47,055 nt of DNA from Eisenbergiella porci (GCF_009696275.1 NZ_VUMI01000044.1:1-47055); one strand, 5' to 3'. Positions 8,370 to 17,046 are shown, numbered from the stretch's first letter. Numbers and translations: made by a program. Notes: a model not told the origin generated them from the sequence alone.

Positions 8370-8398
8370 ATTCTATTGCAGTATCCAGCGGCTGTCAA
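8370..8398 (-). promoter_or_regulatory. Promoter of candidate small RNA
   Basis: Minus-strand TTGACA (8398-8393), 17-bp spacer, TAGAAT (8375-8370). The -35 directly abuts the tandem repeat array at 8399. Confidence 0.7.
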
Positions 8399-8501
8399 TG
8401 ATAAATCCCACTGTTCTGCAGGACTGTAAAACCCTGCACTCTGCAGGCCTATAAAATACCGCCGCTTTGTGGGACAGCAAAATCCCACCGTCCGGCAGGG
8501 C
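8399..8501. repeat. Four tandem degenerate 26-bp repeats
   Basis: Units at 8399-8424, 8425-8449, 8450-8475 and 8476-8501 share a pattern close to TRTAAAATCCC-N5-TCTGCAGGAC. Some units hold internal inverted repeats, such as CCTGCACTCTGCAGG. The array ends at the -35 of the minus-strand promoter, so it could be a set of regulator sites; it could also be a decayed minisatellite. Confidence 0.7.
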
Positions 8502-8557
8502 GGCAGGCCTGGCTGAACCGTTACCTTGTTATTTCTTTACCGGCAGCAGGGCTTCGG

Positions 8558-9682
8558 TTACGCGAACAACTCCCGGATACAGGTAAGCAGCCGTGTATTA
8601 TCCTCCGGCAGCATGAAGCAAAAACGGAAATAGCTGTTGTTAAGGCTATGAAAGTCGGAGCAGTCCCGAATCATCATTTTACGGCGGATAGCGGCCTCAA
8701 AGAGAGTCCGGGCCGTTATTTCCGGATTGAGGCTGCGGGCCAGGACAAAGTTGGCATAGGCCGGGTAAACCTTAAGCTCAGGAATCGCGGCCAGAGCCTG
8801 GATACAGCGTTCACGTTCCTTACCGATAAGGGAACGGGTGCGTTCAATGTATTCCTTATCAGTGAACATGATTTGCCCGGCGGCATCCGCCAGGGAACTG
8901 ACGGTCCAGGGATTTTTGGCGGCATCAATCCTGCCGCGCAGTTCCCCGTTGGAGGTGACGGCATAGCCCAGACGAAGCCCGGGAGCGGACCAGAATTTAG
9001 AAACACCCCGCAGCACCAGGAGATTGTCGTACTCCCCGGCCAGGGGAATGGAAGTGATTTCCGATATGGAGGGTGCAAATTCGGCATAGGTTTCGTCTGT
9101 CATGACGAAAATATTATTTTCCCGGCAAAAAGAAAGAAGGAGGCGCATCTGCGAGGCCGGAACAGCGCTGGAGGTTGGATTGTTCGGATTACACAGCACA
9201 AGCAGCCCGGGCAGACGCTGTTTCCCTCCGGCAGCCTTGGCACCATCGGCATGTTCCATAATAAAGCGTTCCAGATCCTCCACATCCAGGACGAAATCCT
9301 TTTCCGCACACAGATCATAATAGTGAAGCACACTTCCTGCCAGGGTCAGCTCACGCTCATACTCGGAATAAGCAGGCCCAAGTACGACTGCGGCATGAGG
9401 ATGTATGGCCTGTATTGCGGCAGAGATAAGCTCTGTGGAGCCGTTTCCCACCATAATATTTTCCGCAGCCGCGCCGGTATAATCAGCTATCGCCCGCCGG
9501 AGCGCCGTATAGTTCCGGTCAGGATAAGCACACAGCACATCCAGATGAGCGGCAAGATAATCTTTCATGAAAGGCGAGAGCCCCAGCGGATTAACATTTG
9601 CCCCAAATCCCGTAATCTCTTCCTTTTTTATCCCGTAAATCTGTTCTATTTTTTCCAAATCACTACCATGAAAAGCAGCCAT
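8558..9682 (-). CDS. PLP aminotransferase, CobD/HisC-like
   Basis: Fold-type I PLP enzyme of 374 aa, close to histidinol-phosphate aminotransferases and threonine-phosphate decarboxylases. Visible are the N-terminal HGSDLEKI, GANVNPLG (28-35), CNPNNPT (164-170), TDETYAEF (195-202; D196 binds PLP nitrogen) and SKFWSAPGLRLGY with K229 as the PLP lysine. The HGSD and NVNPLG features favour the CobD-like side, but no cobalamin gene is adjacent, so the substrate is open. ATG 9682 is chosen because AAAAAGGAGG lies 6 nt upstream; an ATG at 9706 has no such site. Confidence 0.8.
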   Translation of the reverse strand: MAAFHGSDLEKIEQIYGIKKEEITGFGANVNPLGLSPFMKDYLAAHLDVLCAYPDRNYTALRRAIADYTGAAAENIMVGNGSTELISAAIQAIHPHAAVVLGPAYSEYERELTLAGSVLHYYDLCAEKDFVLDVEDLERFIMEHADGAKAAGGKQRLPGLLVLCNPNNPTSSAVPASQMRLLLSFCRENNIFVMTDETYAEFAPSISEITSIPLAGEYDNLLVLRGVSKFWSAPGLRLGYAVTSNGELRGRIDAAKNPWTVSSLADAAGQIMFTDKEYIERTRSLIGKERERCIQALAAIPELKVYPAYANFVLARSLNPEITARTLFEAAIRRKMMIRDCSDFHSLNNSYFRFCFMLPEDNTRLLTCIRELFA

Positions 9683-9726
9683 AATACCCTCCTTTTTCGG
9701 GAACATTATTTTATATATTGGGGAGA

Positions 9727-9867
9727 CCGCCGCGGCATTGTCATGGGCTGAAGCGCGCCGCCCCGCAAAGCTCTGAACGGAGTACCATACCGGCCGCTGC
9801 CCTGTTCTGTACTCCGTTCAGAGCTTTGCAGGACGGCGCGCTTCAGCCCATGACAATGCCACGGCGG
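9727..9867. repeat. Long inverted repeat, 59-bp arms
   Basis: Arms 9727-9785 and 9809-9867 are reverse complements over 59 bp with about three mismatches, around a 23-nt loop. It lies between divergent genes and has no T tract, so it is not a plain terminator. It may be a MITE-like or REP-like element, or the source of a long hairpin RNA. Confidence 0.9.
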
Positions 9868-10306
9868 AACATCCGAATGTATGAAATGAAATAATGTCCG
9901 CGAACTTCTATTTTGAAATGTTGCAGGATTCCTATTGGTAATGTTATACTGTATACTGATATTAAATCTTTTTGGTTTGAAAAACAAGTGTGTCTATTGA
10001 ATAGCTTTATGTTGGCTGTTTGTAAATGTCGAAAGAACATATTAGGTGTATTTATTTACTGTTTATAGAGCAAGACCTGGCTTATACAGCCTCGTGGAAG
10101 AGATGTTTATTTCTGGAAAGATGACGAAAACAGGCCTCTTTGGAAAGATACCTATATTTATGCTAAATTGAACGGCGTAATGGGCTGAATTGAAGAGACG
10201 GACTAAAGAAAAATTTTTTATGAAACACTGCGGCATTATGCTATAAGAATATATACAGGCCTATGCAACGTGTTTTAGCTATAGTTGAATAAAAATAGAC
10301 GAGGAG
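9868..10306 (+). other. AT-rich intergenic region before the Hsp70-like module
   Basis: A candidate promoter is TTGCAG (9921-9926) with TATACT (9945-9950), spacer 18. A frame at 10069-10188 encodes about 39 residues with coding-like content (PRGRDVYFWKDDENRPLWKD) ending at TGA, and may be the tail of a lost gene. Nothing else is recognised. Confidence 0.4.
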
Positions 10307-10315
10307 GTGAGAACT

Positions 10316-13300
10316 TTGAAGGAGCTTTTTGCGCGGATATCAACAGAGGATTGGGAAGAAACAGGCGGTTCCTTGGAGCTCTCATGTCAGGAAGTGGGTC
10401 TGGCCCTGGAAAAGGATGAAGTGAGGGAAGGCTTCTTTACGGTAACCGGGGAACCCGGACAGGTAACGGAAGGGTACGTTTCCTGTGACGAAGAGCGTAT
10501 GGAGTGCCTGACTTCTTTTTTTTCGGGCTCTGTGGAAAATATAGAGTACCGGTTTGACAGCCGCGGGATGCGGGAGGGGGAGGAGCGCAGGGGAAGATTC
10601 CTGATCGTGTCCAACCGGGGTGAGTATGAGGTGCCGTTTCAGGCGGTGGTGGTACATAAGGAGCTGGTCAGCTCGGAGGGCGAGCTGGGCAATCTGTTCC
10701 AGTTTACGAACCTGGCGAGAAATAGCTGGGAGGAGGCAGTGAAGCTGTTTTATTCACCTGATTTCCTGCGGGTTCTGGGCGGGCAGGACCGGAAATACCG
10801 AAATCTGTACAAAGGTCTTTCCAGAGATCCGGGAAATGTGCATAACGTGGAGGAATTTCTCATTTCCGTGCATAAGAAGCAGCCGGTGGAATATGTGCTT
10901 CCCCGGACGGAAATCGTGGTGGCAAACCTTCAGGGACAGGGAGGGGAGACGCTTCAGATTGTAAAAAACGGCTGGGGCTGTACCTATCTGGAGGTGGAAA
11001 CGGAAGGAGGTTTTCTTTCCACGGAGAAAAAAATCCTGCGGGAGGAGGATTTCCTGGGAAACCAGTGCAGCCTGCCTTTGTTTGTCAATCAGGAGGCGCT
11101 GCACGAAGGAAAGAATTTCGGAAGGATCATTTTAAGACATGCCTATGGAACACAGTATGCATCCGTTACCATTATCAAAAGGGCGGAGCATCGTGTGGTG
11201 AGAACCGGGCGCCGGCAGGAGATGAAGCGTCTGACGGTGGAGCTGGTTCGGCTTTATCAGGATTATAAAATGAAGCGGATGAATGCAGTGCTGTGGAGGG
11301 CGCAGACCGCTGAGGTGGTGGAGCGGATGAAGCGGCTGGATGATAAGAATCCTGCGGTGCGGCTTTATCAGGCGCATCTTCTGATTACGGAGGAACGCTT
11401 TGACGATGCGGGCCGGATTCTGGAACATCTGGATATCACCCTGGACGATGAAGCGCCGGAGCTTTACTGTTATTATCTGTATCTGAGCAGCCTGTATCAC
11501 AGGGATGAGGCTTTTACCGCAGAGGTTACCATACAGGTGGAGGATTTTTACCGGGTATACCGGGATAACTGGCGGATTGCCTGGCTTCTGCTGTTTATGC
11601 TGGCGCCCCTGGGGAGAAGCGTTTCCCAGAAATGGCTGTTTCTGGAGGAACAGTTCCGGCGCAGCGGGACGAGCCCCGTGCTGTATCTGGAGGCTCTGCA
11701 CCTGGCGAATTTCAGCCCAACCCTGATGATGAAGCTGGATACCTATGAACTGCAGCTTCTGCATTTCGGCGCCAGGAATGGAATCCTTTCCGAGGATCTG
11801 GTGGGGCATCTGGTCTATCTTGCAGGAAAGGAAAAATATTATAAGGAGTGCCTGTTTGGGATTTTGAAAGCCTGCTATGAGAAAAAAAGTGATCCGCAGC
11901 TGCTTGCCGCCATCTGTTCCCTGCTCATTAAGGGAAATAAAAGCGGTCCGGAATATTACCTGTGGTACCGCAGGGGCGTGGAGCAGGAGCTGAGGGTTAC
12001 CAGGCTGTATGAATATTATATGATGTCGGTGGATTTGAATAAGGAAGTGGAAATCCCCCGCATTGTACTCATGTATTTTGCTTACCAGAGCAATCTGGAT
12101 TATGAACACTGCGCCTACCTGTATGCCTATCTGCAAAAGCACAGGGAAGAGTTCCCGGAGTTGTATCTGGCCTACAAGAGCCAGATAGACCGCTTCGTGC
12201 TGCAGCAGCTCTACAAAGGCCGCATCAACCGGCATCTGGCGTATCTGTATCAGACCGTCCTGGATGAAAAAATGCTGACCAGGGATAACTGCCAGGCGGT
12301 GGCGCCCCTTCTTTTCATGCAGCAGCTGGACTGCGAGGGATCGGATATCCGGCAGGCGGTGGTCATCCATACCCGGCTGCGGGGCGAGCAGGCCTATCCG
12401 GTGGAGGATGGCAGAGCCTATGTGGCGGTTTATGATAAGGATTATGAGATCCTTCTGGAGGATGAAGCCCATAACCGTTATGCTGCCGGAAGGCCCTTTG
12501 TACTCGACCGGCTGATGTATCCGGCCCGGTGCGCGGGCGCTTTGGAGCCCTTTGTGGAAAATTCCTTGGGCTTTAATCTGTTCTGCTGTGAGAGCAGCAA
12601 GGGAAAAATACGGATTACGGAAAAAAATGCGTCCAGGTTCCGGCTGCTTTCGGAGGATGAGCATGTTATCCCGGCCTTTGCCCGGGCGATACGCATAGCA
12701 CTGCTGCGTTTTTATTATGGACAGGAGAACCTGGAGGAGCTGGATCTGCTGCTGGAGACATTGAAAAAAGAGGATTTGGACGCGTCGGATGTTTATGAGG
12801 CGGCAGGCTTTCTGGTGCTCCGTTCCTTTTATGAAAAGGCCTACGCCTGGCTGCAGGGAATGGAGTTGGGACGTGCGGATGCCAAAATCCTGCTGCGCCT
12901 GTGCAGCAGAATGCTGGAAACCGGCCTGTGCACCCAGGAGGCGGCCATGACCCGGCTTTGCTACAGCGCATTCGGCAGGGAAAAATATGACAGCCATATC
13001 CTGCAGCACCTGGTAGAGCAATATGAGGGAAGCTGTAAGGAACTGACGGAAATCCGGAGGGCAGCGGAGAACTTTGCGGTGGACACCTATAACCTGACGG
13101 AAAGGCTGCTGGTGCAGCTGCTCTATACCGGCGTAAATGTGCTGGAAAGCACCGGGCTTTTACGGCAGTATATTGTGGGCGGCGGGAAAAATGAGCTGGA
13201 AGCGGCTTTCCTGCACAGGTGCAGCGGCCTGTATCTGATGAACGGGGAAAAAATGGACCGCTACATTATCACTGATATCGGCAGGGTGGCGGCCAGGGGT

Positions 13301-13897
13301 GAGCCCTTAAGCGATATGTGCCGCCTGGCGTTTCTGGAATATTTTGCGAGAAACCGTGACGAGCGCGGCGAAAGGGTTGATTTGCTGATTAAGCAGTTCG
13401 GGGAGGAGCTTATCGGCAAGAATATGAAGCTTCCTCTGTTCCAGGAGTATGTGGATATCCTGGAAGGCGCGGAACCCATGATGGATAAAACCATGGTAGT
13501 TTTCCGGGGCCAAAGGGAGCGTCCGGCAGTGATCAATTACCGGATAGTTTCAAATGGAACGGGCGGCAGCGAGCCTTCTGCGCCGCAGAAGACTTACCGG
13601 ACCCTGGAGCTGCAGCATATGTATGCGGGCATTTATACGGCCAGTTTTGTGCTGTTTGCAGGAGAAAGCCTGCAGTATTTTATCACGGATAATTCCGGCA
13701 GCGGGGAGATCCTGGACAGCGGCGAGCTGAAAATGGGGGACTGCAGCCTTTTTGTGAAGGAAAGCCGGTATGGCTTGATTAACGATATCGCTTCCGCCCG
13801 CCTGATGGGAGAGGAAGCGGAGGCACAGGAGCTTCTGGAACAGTATCTGATGACGGAGTGGATGACTGACGGACTGTTTCAGATAAAAGGGCAGTAA
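10316..13897 (+). CDS. Large helical-repeat protein, DUF5717-like
   Basis: A 1193-aa protein resembling the DUF5717 family of Lachnospiraceae (recognition from memory). Residues 1-120 and about 200-290 are beta-rich, Ig-like in look (VEYVLPRTEIVVANL, YGTQYASVTIIKR). About 300-1050 is a long run of helical repeats rich in LY, YLY and LxxLY patterns, TPR-like. The last about 140 residues are again beta-rich. No signal peptide or membrane segment is seen, so it is probably cytoplasmic. TTG 10316 is chosen because GAGGAGG sits 8 nt upstream; a GTG at 10307 overlaps that site. Two further genes follow, including an Hsp70-like protein. The function is unknown; a scaffold or client-binding partner is inference. 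Confidence 0.75.
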   Translation: MKELFARISTEDWEETGGSLELSCQEVGLALEKDEVREGFFTVTGEPGQVTEGYVSCDEERMECLTSFFSGSVENIEYRFDSRGMREGEERRGRFLIVSNRGEYEVPFQAVVVHKELVSSEGELGNLFQFTNLARNSWEEAVKLFYSPDFLRVLGGQDRKYRNLYKGLSRDPGNVHNVEEFLISVHKKQPVEYVLPRTEIVVANLQGQGGETLQIVKNGWGCTYLEVETEGGFLSTEKKILREEDFLGNQCSLPLFVNQEALHEGKNFGRIILRHAYGTQYASVTIIKRAEHRVVRTGRRQEMKRLTVELVRLYQDYKMKRMNAVLWRAQTAEVVERMKRLDDKNPAVRLYQAHLLITEERFDDAGRILEHLDITLDDEAPELYCYYLYLSSLYHRDEAFTAEVTIQVEDFYRVYRDNWRIAWLLLFMLAPLGRSVSQKWLFLEEQFRRSGTSPVLYLEALHLANFSPTLMMKLDTYELQLLHFGARNGILSEDLVGHLVYLAGKEKYYKECLFGILKACYEKKSDPQLLAAICSLLIKGNKSGPEYYLWYRRGVEQELRVTRLYEYYMMSVDLNKEVEIPRIVLMYFAYQSNLDYEHCAYLYAYLQKHREEFPELYLAYKSQIDRFVLQQLYKGRINRHLAYLYQTVLDEKMLTRDNCQAVAPLLFMQQLDCEGSDIRQAVVIHTRLRGEQAYPVEDGRAYVAVYDKDYEILLEDEAHNRYAAGRPFVLDRLMYPARCAGALEPFVENSLGFNLFCCESSKGKIRITEKNASRFRLLSEDEHVIPAFARAIRIALLRFYYGQENLEELDLLLETLKKEDLDASDVYEAAGFLVLRSFYEKAYAWLQGMELGRADAKILLRLCSRMLETGLCTQEAAMTRLCYSAFGREKYDSHILQHLVEQYEGSCKELTEIRRAAENFAVDTYNLTERLLVQLLYTGVNVLESTGLLRQYIVGGGKNELEAAFLHRCSGLYLMNGEKMDRYIITDIGRVAARGEPLSDMCRLAFLEYFARNRDERGERVDLLIKQFGEELIGKNMKLPLFQEYVDILEGAEPMMDKTMVVFRGQRERPAVINYRIVSNGTGGSEPSAPQKTYRTLELQHMYAGIYTASFVLFAGESLQYFITDNSGSGEILDSGELKMGDCSLFVKESRYGLINDIASARLMGEEAEAQELLEQYLMTEWMTDGLFQIKGQ

Positions 13898-13905
13898 CAG
13901 AAAAA

Positions 13906-13976
13906 AAGCGGCGGTTTGTAACGGTTCAGCCCCATCGGGGCTGTTACCGTGGTTCAATTTTAACTGGGCTGCCGCA
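13906..13976 (+). other. Structured spacer between module genes
   Basis: CAGCCCC/GGGGCTG (13927-13933 with 13937-13943) is extended by CGG/CCG and enclosed by GCGGC (13908-13912) with GCCGC (13971-13975). There is no T tract, so read-through is expected; it may tune processing or mRNA stability. Confidence 0.5.
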
Positions 13977-13998
13977 AAAGAAAGGCAGGTGAAGGAAG

Positions 13999-15324
13999 AT
14001 GTTTCTGGGAAATGGGGACAGGAAAAGCGGAACAGGCGCGTTTATCGGATATGACATCAGCGACAGGTTTGCCCAGATCAGCTTCTGGATGCCGGGAGTG
14101 GATAAACCGGAAACACTGACCCAGGTCATGGGAGAGGAGCAGTACATGATTCCCGCGGTGCTCTGCCGGCGCACGGATCGGGATGTGTGGACCTATGGAA
14201 GGGAAGCGCTGAAAAATGCGTCTGCCGGTGACGGCATCCTTGTGGAAAACTTGCTTTCCAAAGCGCTGGCGGGCGAGAGCGTGGAGGTGGACGGGGAAAG
14301 CTACGAAGGGGCTGTTTTGCTTTCCCTGTTTATCAAACGAAGCCTTTCGCTGCTTGCGGGGGCGGTCAATCCGGAAAAAGCGGGTATGTTCCTTTTTACG
14401 TTAGAAAAAGTGGATAAGCAGACCGTGGAGGTGCTGTCCCGGGTGGCGGCGCTGATTTCCCTGCCGCCGGAACGGGTTTCCTGCCAAAGCAGGGCGGAGA
14501 GCTTCTTCTATTATAATATCAACCAGCCGGAGGAGCTTTGGCGGCATCATGTGATGGTATGCGATTTTTCGGGCAGCCATATGAAGCTGCTCATGTTTGA
14601 GGTAAACCGGCATACCAGGCCGGTGACGGTGATGATACGGGAGGATGATTACCCGCAGCTGCCAAGAGAGGCCCTGCCGGAGGAGGAAGCTGAACGGGAG
14701 GCTGTAAAACAGCGGATGGACAGCGTCTTTGCAGCGATTTTAGGAAAGGTGTGCGAGGGAAAAATCATTGATACGGTTTATCTGATAGGCGACGGTTTTG
14801 AAGGTGACTGGTATACCCGTTCGCTGCCGATCCTCTGCCGCGGCAGGCGTGTTTTCCTGGGAAACAACCTGTACAGCAAGGGGGCGTGCTATGGGGCAAG
14901 GGCCAAGCAGCAGCCTGGTGAAAACAGCAGCGGCTACGTTTATCTGGGCAAGGACATGCTGAAGGCCAATATCGGGCTGGAGGCGGCCTTCAGGGGGGAG
15001 GAATCCTATTTTGCACTGCTGGATGCGGGAACCAACTGGTATGATGCAAAAAGGGAATGTGATTTCCTTTTGAACGAGGATCATGCGTTTTCCCTGCGGA
15101 TTACGCCTCTTTCCGGGCGTGAGGTGAAGGAAGTGACCGTAACGCTGGACGGGGTTCCGGAGAGGCCTGTGAGAACGACGAGGATACGCCTGACGGTTTC
15201 TCTGGAGGATGTGGATACAGTAAAGCTGCGGATGGAGGATCTGGGCTTTGGGGAAATGTTCCCGGCATCCCATAAGATATGGGAGGAGACTTTCAGTCTT
15301 GGCGGACGGCAGGAGCGATTTTAA
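13999..15324 (+). CDS. Degenerate Hsp70/actin-fold protein, DUF5716-like
   Basis: A 441-aa protein of the DUF5716 type. The first 300 residues follow the Hsp70 ATPase plan: FIGYDISD (15-22, phosphate loop 1); MIPAVLCR..WTYGREA (50-70, where Hsp70 has PSVVAF..GEAA); FLFTLEKVDKQTVEVLSR (131-148); VMVCDFSGSH (185-194, where Hsp70 has YDLGGGT); and YLIGDGFEGD (261-270) followed by SKGACYGA (293-300), matching VLVGGSSRIP and AVAIGAA. The glycine-rich phosphate 2 loop is weakened, so ATP hydrolysis is uncertain. The C-terminal about 130 residues look like a beta domain where Hsp70 binds substrate. ATG 13999 has GAAGGAAG upstream. It sits mid-operon. Confidence 0.75.
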   Translation: MFLGNGDRKSGTGAFIGYDISDRFAQISFWMPGVDKPETLTQVMGEEQYMIPAVLCRRTDRDVWTYGREALKNASAGDGILVENLLSKALAGESVEVDGESYEGAVLLSLFIKRSLSLLAGAVNPEKAGMFLFTLEKVDKQTVEVLSRVAALISLPPERVSCQSRAESFFYYNINQPEELWRHHVMVCDFSGSHMKLLMFEVNRHTRPVTVMIREDDYPQLPREALPEEEAEREAVKQRMDSVFAAILGKVCEGKIIDTVYLIGDGFEGDWYTRSLPILCRGRRVFLGNNLYSKGACYGARAKQQPGENSSGYVYLGKDMLKANIGLEAAFRGEESYFALLDAGTNWYDAKRECDFLLNEDHAFSLRITPLSGREVKEVTVTLDGVPERPVRTTRIRLTVSLEDVDTVKLRMEDLGFGEMFPASHKIWEETFSLGGRQERF

Positions 15325-15353
15325 CATATTTCAGCGAAAGGAGGCGGAGGCGC

Positions 15354-16187
15354 ATGAGCAGGGTCCATTTATGTCTGGGAAGACTGGCAGATAATCCATA
15401 CACCTTTGAAAAGTCCAGGGTCCGTGTTTTTTCCATAGAGGAGCTGTGCTTCTTCCTGCGGGAAAATGCGTATCTGCTGGATGAAAATATTTTTACCAGG
15501 GGGCTTTTTGACTGGATAGGGAAGGAATGCGCCCTGCCGGATCTGGGACAGAAGCTGAATATGCTTTTAAAAAATAAGGAGAAACCGGAAAGCTTTGTTA
15601 CCGTAATTTTTGAGTATACAGGGTATTTTGACGACCGGGAAATCCGGGAAACACAGCATCTGGTGGAGGTGAGCGCAGATGTGACGCTGTCAGAGAAGCA
15701 GAAGGCCAGGGCGGATTATTTCCTGGAAAGCAGGCGCTATGTGCTGGCGCTGCAGGAATACCAGAAGCTGCTTCATGACGGCGAGGGACTGTCCCCTGTT
15801 TTCCTGGGGAAGGTTTACCATAATATGGGCTGCGCGCAGGCCAAGCTGTTCTTATTTGAAAAAGCGGCTGTGTCCTTTGAGCAGGCCAGCCGTCTGGGAG
15901 GAGATCCCGCCAGCCTGCTTTCCTATCTGGCGGCGATGCGGCTGCATCTGAAGGAGCAGGAGTATCTGAATTTCCTGACGGAGCATCCGGAGTATTATGA
16001 GGCGTCCCTGGAGCTGGAAAAGCTTGTGGTGGAACGCAAGGAGGGCTGGACGGCTTCCAGGAATGAGTCTGTGGTAGCTGAGATTAAGAGCGCTTTCTTC
16101 TCGGGAGAGGAGGAAAAGTGCGGGGAGCTGATGGAGGGCGTCCTGGGAAAACTGGAGGAGGAGTACCGGGATTACGTAGTGCAGTGA
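15354..16187 (+). CDS. TPR-like partner protein
   Basis: A 277-aa cytoplasmic protein that is the third member of the module. Residues about 120-200 contain TPR-like helical pairs (YFLESRRYVLALQEYQKLL, GKVYHNMGCAQAKLFLFEKAAVSFEQA). The N-terminal part (YTFEKSRVRVFSIEELCFF and an FDWIG motif) is unassigned. TPR proteins often act as co-chaperones for Hsp70, which fits its neighbour, but this is inference. ATG 15354 follows AAAGGAGG; a longer frame begins inside the preceding gene without a ribosome site. Confidence 0.75.
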   Translation: MSRVHLCLGRLADNPYTFEKSRVRVFSIEELCFFLRENAYLLDENIFTRGLFDWIGKECALPDLGQKLNMLLKNKEKPESFVTVIFEYTGYFDDREIRETQHLVEVSADVTLSEKQKARADYFLESRRYVLALQEYQKLLHDGEGLSPVFLGKVYHNMGCAQAKLFLFEKAAVSFEQASRLGGDPASLLSYLAAMRLHLKEQEYLNFLTEHPEYYEASLELEKLVVERKEGWTASRNESVVAEIKSAFFSGEEEKCGELMEGVLGKLEEEYRDYVVQ

Positions 16188-16200
16188 GGGGAGGACGATT

Positions 16201-16265
16201 GCGGGTCTTGTCAGCCTGTGGTTCCTGGCAAACTCCCGCGGGAACCACAGGCTGACAGGATCCGC
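16201..16265. repeat. Long perfect hairpin after the module
   Basis: A 17-bp perfect stem (16209-16225 with 16241-16257), 15-nt loop and outer GCGG/CCGC pairing; no T tract follows. It begins 13 nt after the TPR gene and could stabilise the transcript end. Confidence 0.85.
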
Positions 16266-16406
16266 AAAGTGGAACCTTATCCGTGGGTCATATTGCTTGG
16301 GGCTTGTAGTAGATAAGTTTGGTGTTTACTGGGAGCTGTATTACAAAGTGTGAAACGACTTTCTCTAGGTGGGGAAAGTGTTTATTTTGAAAGAAAGGCT
16401 GTAAAT

Positions 16407-16850
16407 ATGATAGATGTAGAAAGTTTCAAAGAACTGTTAGGAGATAACGGAGAACGCTTTCCTTTATTAACCCTTGATGAATTTTTTGAGGGAAATACGC
16501 AGGAGGATTCCATTGCCCCGAATCAATGGGAGTTTGGCCGGCCTTCTCTTGGTGAAATGTGGGAGCTGTTGAAAAAAATTGAGCGGTTGCCCAAGGTGGA
16601 GTGGGTTCGTGTTGCCCTTCATGATGATACGGAAATTATTAAATGTGGCGGGGAGGAAATATTGAATCTTGCGGGAGATTCTATCGTAGTATGTGCGGAC
16701 ATCCAGCCTGAAGAACTGGAAAAACTGGTGAATTGCGAGTGGTTATGTTCTGACGGGGTAATTGAAATAAATCCTTCGGAACTAGATATTTATTCGTGCA
16801 TACCATTAATTCCGGAAAATTTTAGTTGTTTAGAAATTGTGTGGGACTAA
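16407..16850 (+). CDS. Hypothetical protein, immunity-protein-like
   Basis: A 147-aa acidic protein without membrane segments or signal peptide. The N-terminal layout, FPLLTLDEFFEGN then SIAPNQ and GRPSLGEMWELLKKIE, is reminiscent of small immunity-type proteins of polymorphic toxin systems; I cannot name the family. No toxin gene is adjacent. ATG 16407 is preceded by AAAGG; a TTG-led extension to 16350 is possible but poorly supported. Base composition is more AT-rich than the preceding operon, consistent with an acquired gene. A relic frame (16855-16947) follows directly. Confidence 0.55.
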   Translation: MIDVESFKELLGDNGERFPLLTLDEFFEGNTQEDSIAPNQWEFGRPSLGEMWELLKKIERLPKVEWVRVALHDDTEIIKCGGEEILNLAGDSIVVCADIQPEELEKLVNCEWLCSDGVIEINPSELDIYSCIPLIPENFSCLEIVWD

Positions 16851-16854
16851 TTCA

Positions 16855-16947
16855 AAGAAGCTGTTTTTTGTATACGATGATGCGGAAGCTATAGAGTTTA
16901 ATGAGAATTACCTTAAAACCCCATATTTCCGGGATGTACAACTATAA
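16855..16947 (+). pseudogene. Tail relic of an unknown gene
   Basis: A frame ending at TAA 16945-16947 encodes about 30 coding-like residues (FFVYDDAEAIEFNENYLK). It has no start codon or ribosome site of its own. Likely the 3' end of a lost gene; its identity is unknown. Confidence 0.3.
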
Positions 16948-17046
16948 GTTGTCAAATGAGTGTGCTTTGTAGGTGGTTTGCAACCATAGCAGGGGCTATG
17001 ATTTGGGCACAGTCAGGAACGACTGAAATAGACGGAGGCCTAAGGT

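Noticed and set aside
8258-8488. 76-codon minus-strand frame across the tandem repeats
   Set aside because: It runs through the repeat array, a promoter and into a terminator hairpin, has no ribosome site and no recognised family.
11132-13021. 629-codon minus-strand frame
   Set aside because: Complement of the DUF5717-like gene; GC-rich coding strands produce long open complements.
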